Source of the DNA: an uncultured Rhodospirillales bacterium
GTDB lineage: Bacteria > Pseudomonadota > Alphaproteobacteria > Rhodospirillales > Casp-alpha2
DNA length: 7,408 nt
Assembly (NCBI GenBank): GCA_938074585.1
Contig: CALJEW010000233.1
Coordinates: forward strand, 1-7,408
Direction: 5' to 3'
Shown here: positions 7,150-7,408 of the stretch, piece by piece
Numbering within the stretch: the first letter of the stretch is position 1
Layout of the letters: each line of letters starts with the position of its first letter
Translations under genes and position numbers: made by a program
Notes under the pieces: generated by a model
Told to the model about the DNA's origin: nothing
What the model saw: the letters and a program-made list of their open reading frames with translations, nothing else
Database searches by the model: none

Positions 7150-7408
7150 CTATGAAGTCCTCATTTCTTTGGCGGCATCCATTACCGCACGAATAATTTT
7201 ATCATACCCCGTACACCGACATAAGTTGCCAGCTAACCAATAACGAACTTCGGTTTCTGTTGGGTCTGGGTTCTTTTCCAATAACGCTTTTGCTGCAACC
7301 AATACGCCCGGCGTACAAATACCACACTGCAAGGCCGCATGGTCTAAGAATTGTTGCTGCAAGGGATGCAATTTCTCGCCATCAGCCATGCCTTCGATGG
7401 TTTCGATA
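7150..7408 (-). CDS. [2Fe-2S] small subunit of the molybdenum hydroxylase, N-terminus cut by window edge
   Basis: The last 85 codons of this gene are visible; the frame stays open to the right edge, so the Met at 7389 is internal and not the start. The visible part reads TIEGMADGEKLHPLQQQFLD, then ALQCGICTPG and NLCRCTGY. The CGxC and CRC pairs are the four cysteine ligands of the [2Fe-2S] cluster in the C-terminal helical domain of CoxS/XdhC-type subunits; this cluster sits nearest the Mo-cofactor. The N-terminal ferredoxin-like domain with the second cluster would lie outside the window. The gene ends in TAG two bases before the ATG of the catalytic subunit, so the two are surely co-transcribed. 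The protein carries electrons from the Mo site towards a FAD subunit, which is not seen here and may lie upstream or elsewhere. Confidence 0.96.
   Translation of the reverse strand, partial: IETIEGMADGEKLHPLQQQFLDHAALQCGICTPGVLVAAKALLEKNPDPTETEVRYWLAGNLCRCTGYDKIIRAVMDAAKEMRTS
7158..7162 (-). promoter_or_regulatory. Ribosome binding site of the Mo-binding subunit, inside the small-subunit gene
   Basis: GAGGA on the minus strand lies ten bases before the ATG at 7147, within the last codons of the small subunit. It picks the first Met rather than Met5 (MDNSM) as the start. Confidence 0.65.

Noticed and set aside
7150..7389. Taking the Met at 7389 as the start of the small subunit
   Set aside because: The frame stays open upstream and the residues TIEG before it match the family, so the gene continues beyond the window.
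1..7408. CRISPR arrays, insertion sequences, tRNA or rRNA genes
   Set aside because: No spaced direct repeats, transposase-like frames with terminal repeats, or tRNA/rRNA-like sequence were seen on reading both strands.

Overview
The window looks like a chromosomal segment of an alphaproteobacterium, probably of a Rhodospirillales-like or marine lineage with moderate GC content. The basis is the style of the SecA protein, the presence of a secreted parvulin gene divergent from secA (an arrangement I recall as common in Alphaproteobacteria), and a CoxS/CoxL-type molybdenum hydroxylase operon. The lineage is inference; no rRNA or other decisive marker is present.

Layout, left to right. (1) Positions 1-684, minus strand: N-terminal 228 residues of an exported parvulin-type peptidyl-prolyl isomerase, cut by the left edge. 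(2) Positions 685-1751: about 1.07 kb with no intact gene. Most of it (about 835-1587, plus strand) is a heavily decayed gene. Joining pieces from all three plus-strand frames gives a signal peptide followed by what looks like a DUF2927-type protein, broken by about seven frameshifts and at least two in-frame stops. A short membrane-like reading frame on the minus strand (684-818) overlaps the parvulin start as TAATG, and a probable secA promoter lies near 1637-1665. (3) Positions 1752-4469, plus strand: intact secA, the ATPase of the Sec export machinery. (4) Positions 4514-4557: a perfect 19-bp hairpin flanked by A and T runs, which can end transcription from both sides. (5) Positions 4597-7408, minus strand: three tightly packed genes of a molybdenum hydroxylase operon, read from right to left. 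They are the C-terminal end of a [2Fe-2S] small subunit (cut by the right edge), a complete 764-residue molybdopterin-binding catalytic subunit, and an 81-residue MoaD/ThiS-like sulfur carrier ending in Gly-Gly-Gly.

How the genes work together. SecA drives unfolded proteins through SecYEG, and the parvulin probably helps them fold in the periplasm, so the left half is an export and folding neighbourhood with a dead secreted-protein gene between the two. The right half is a redox enzyme: the catalytic subunit hydroxylates or dehydrogenates an unknown substrate at a Mo-cofactor and passes electrons to the 2Fe-2S subunit. A FAD subunit, usual in this family, is not in the window. The MoaD-like protein may supply sulfur for the enzyme's own pterin cofactor. 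The most notable points are the fossil gene, the dedicated MoaD-like gene in the hydroxylase operon, and active-site positions in the Mo subunit that differ from xanthine dehydrogenase.
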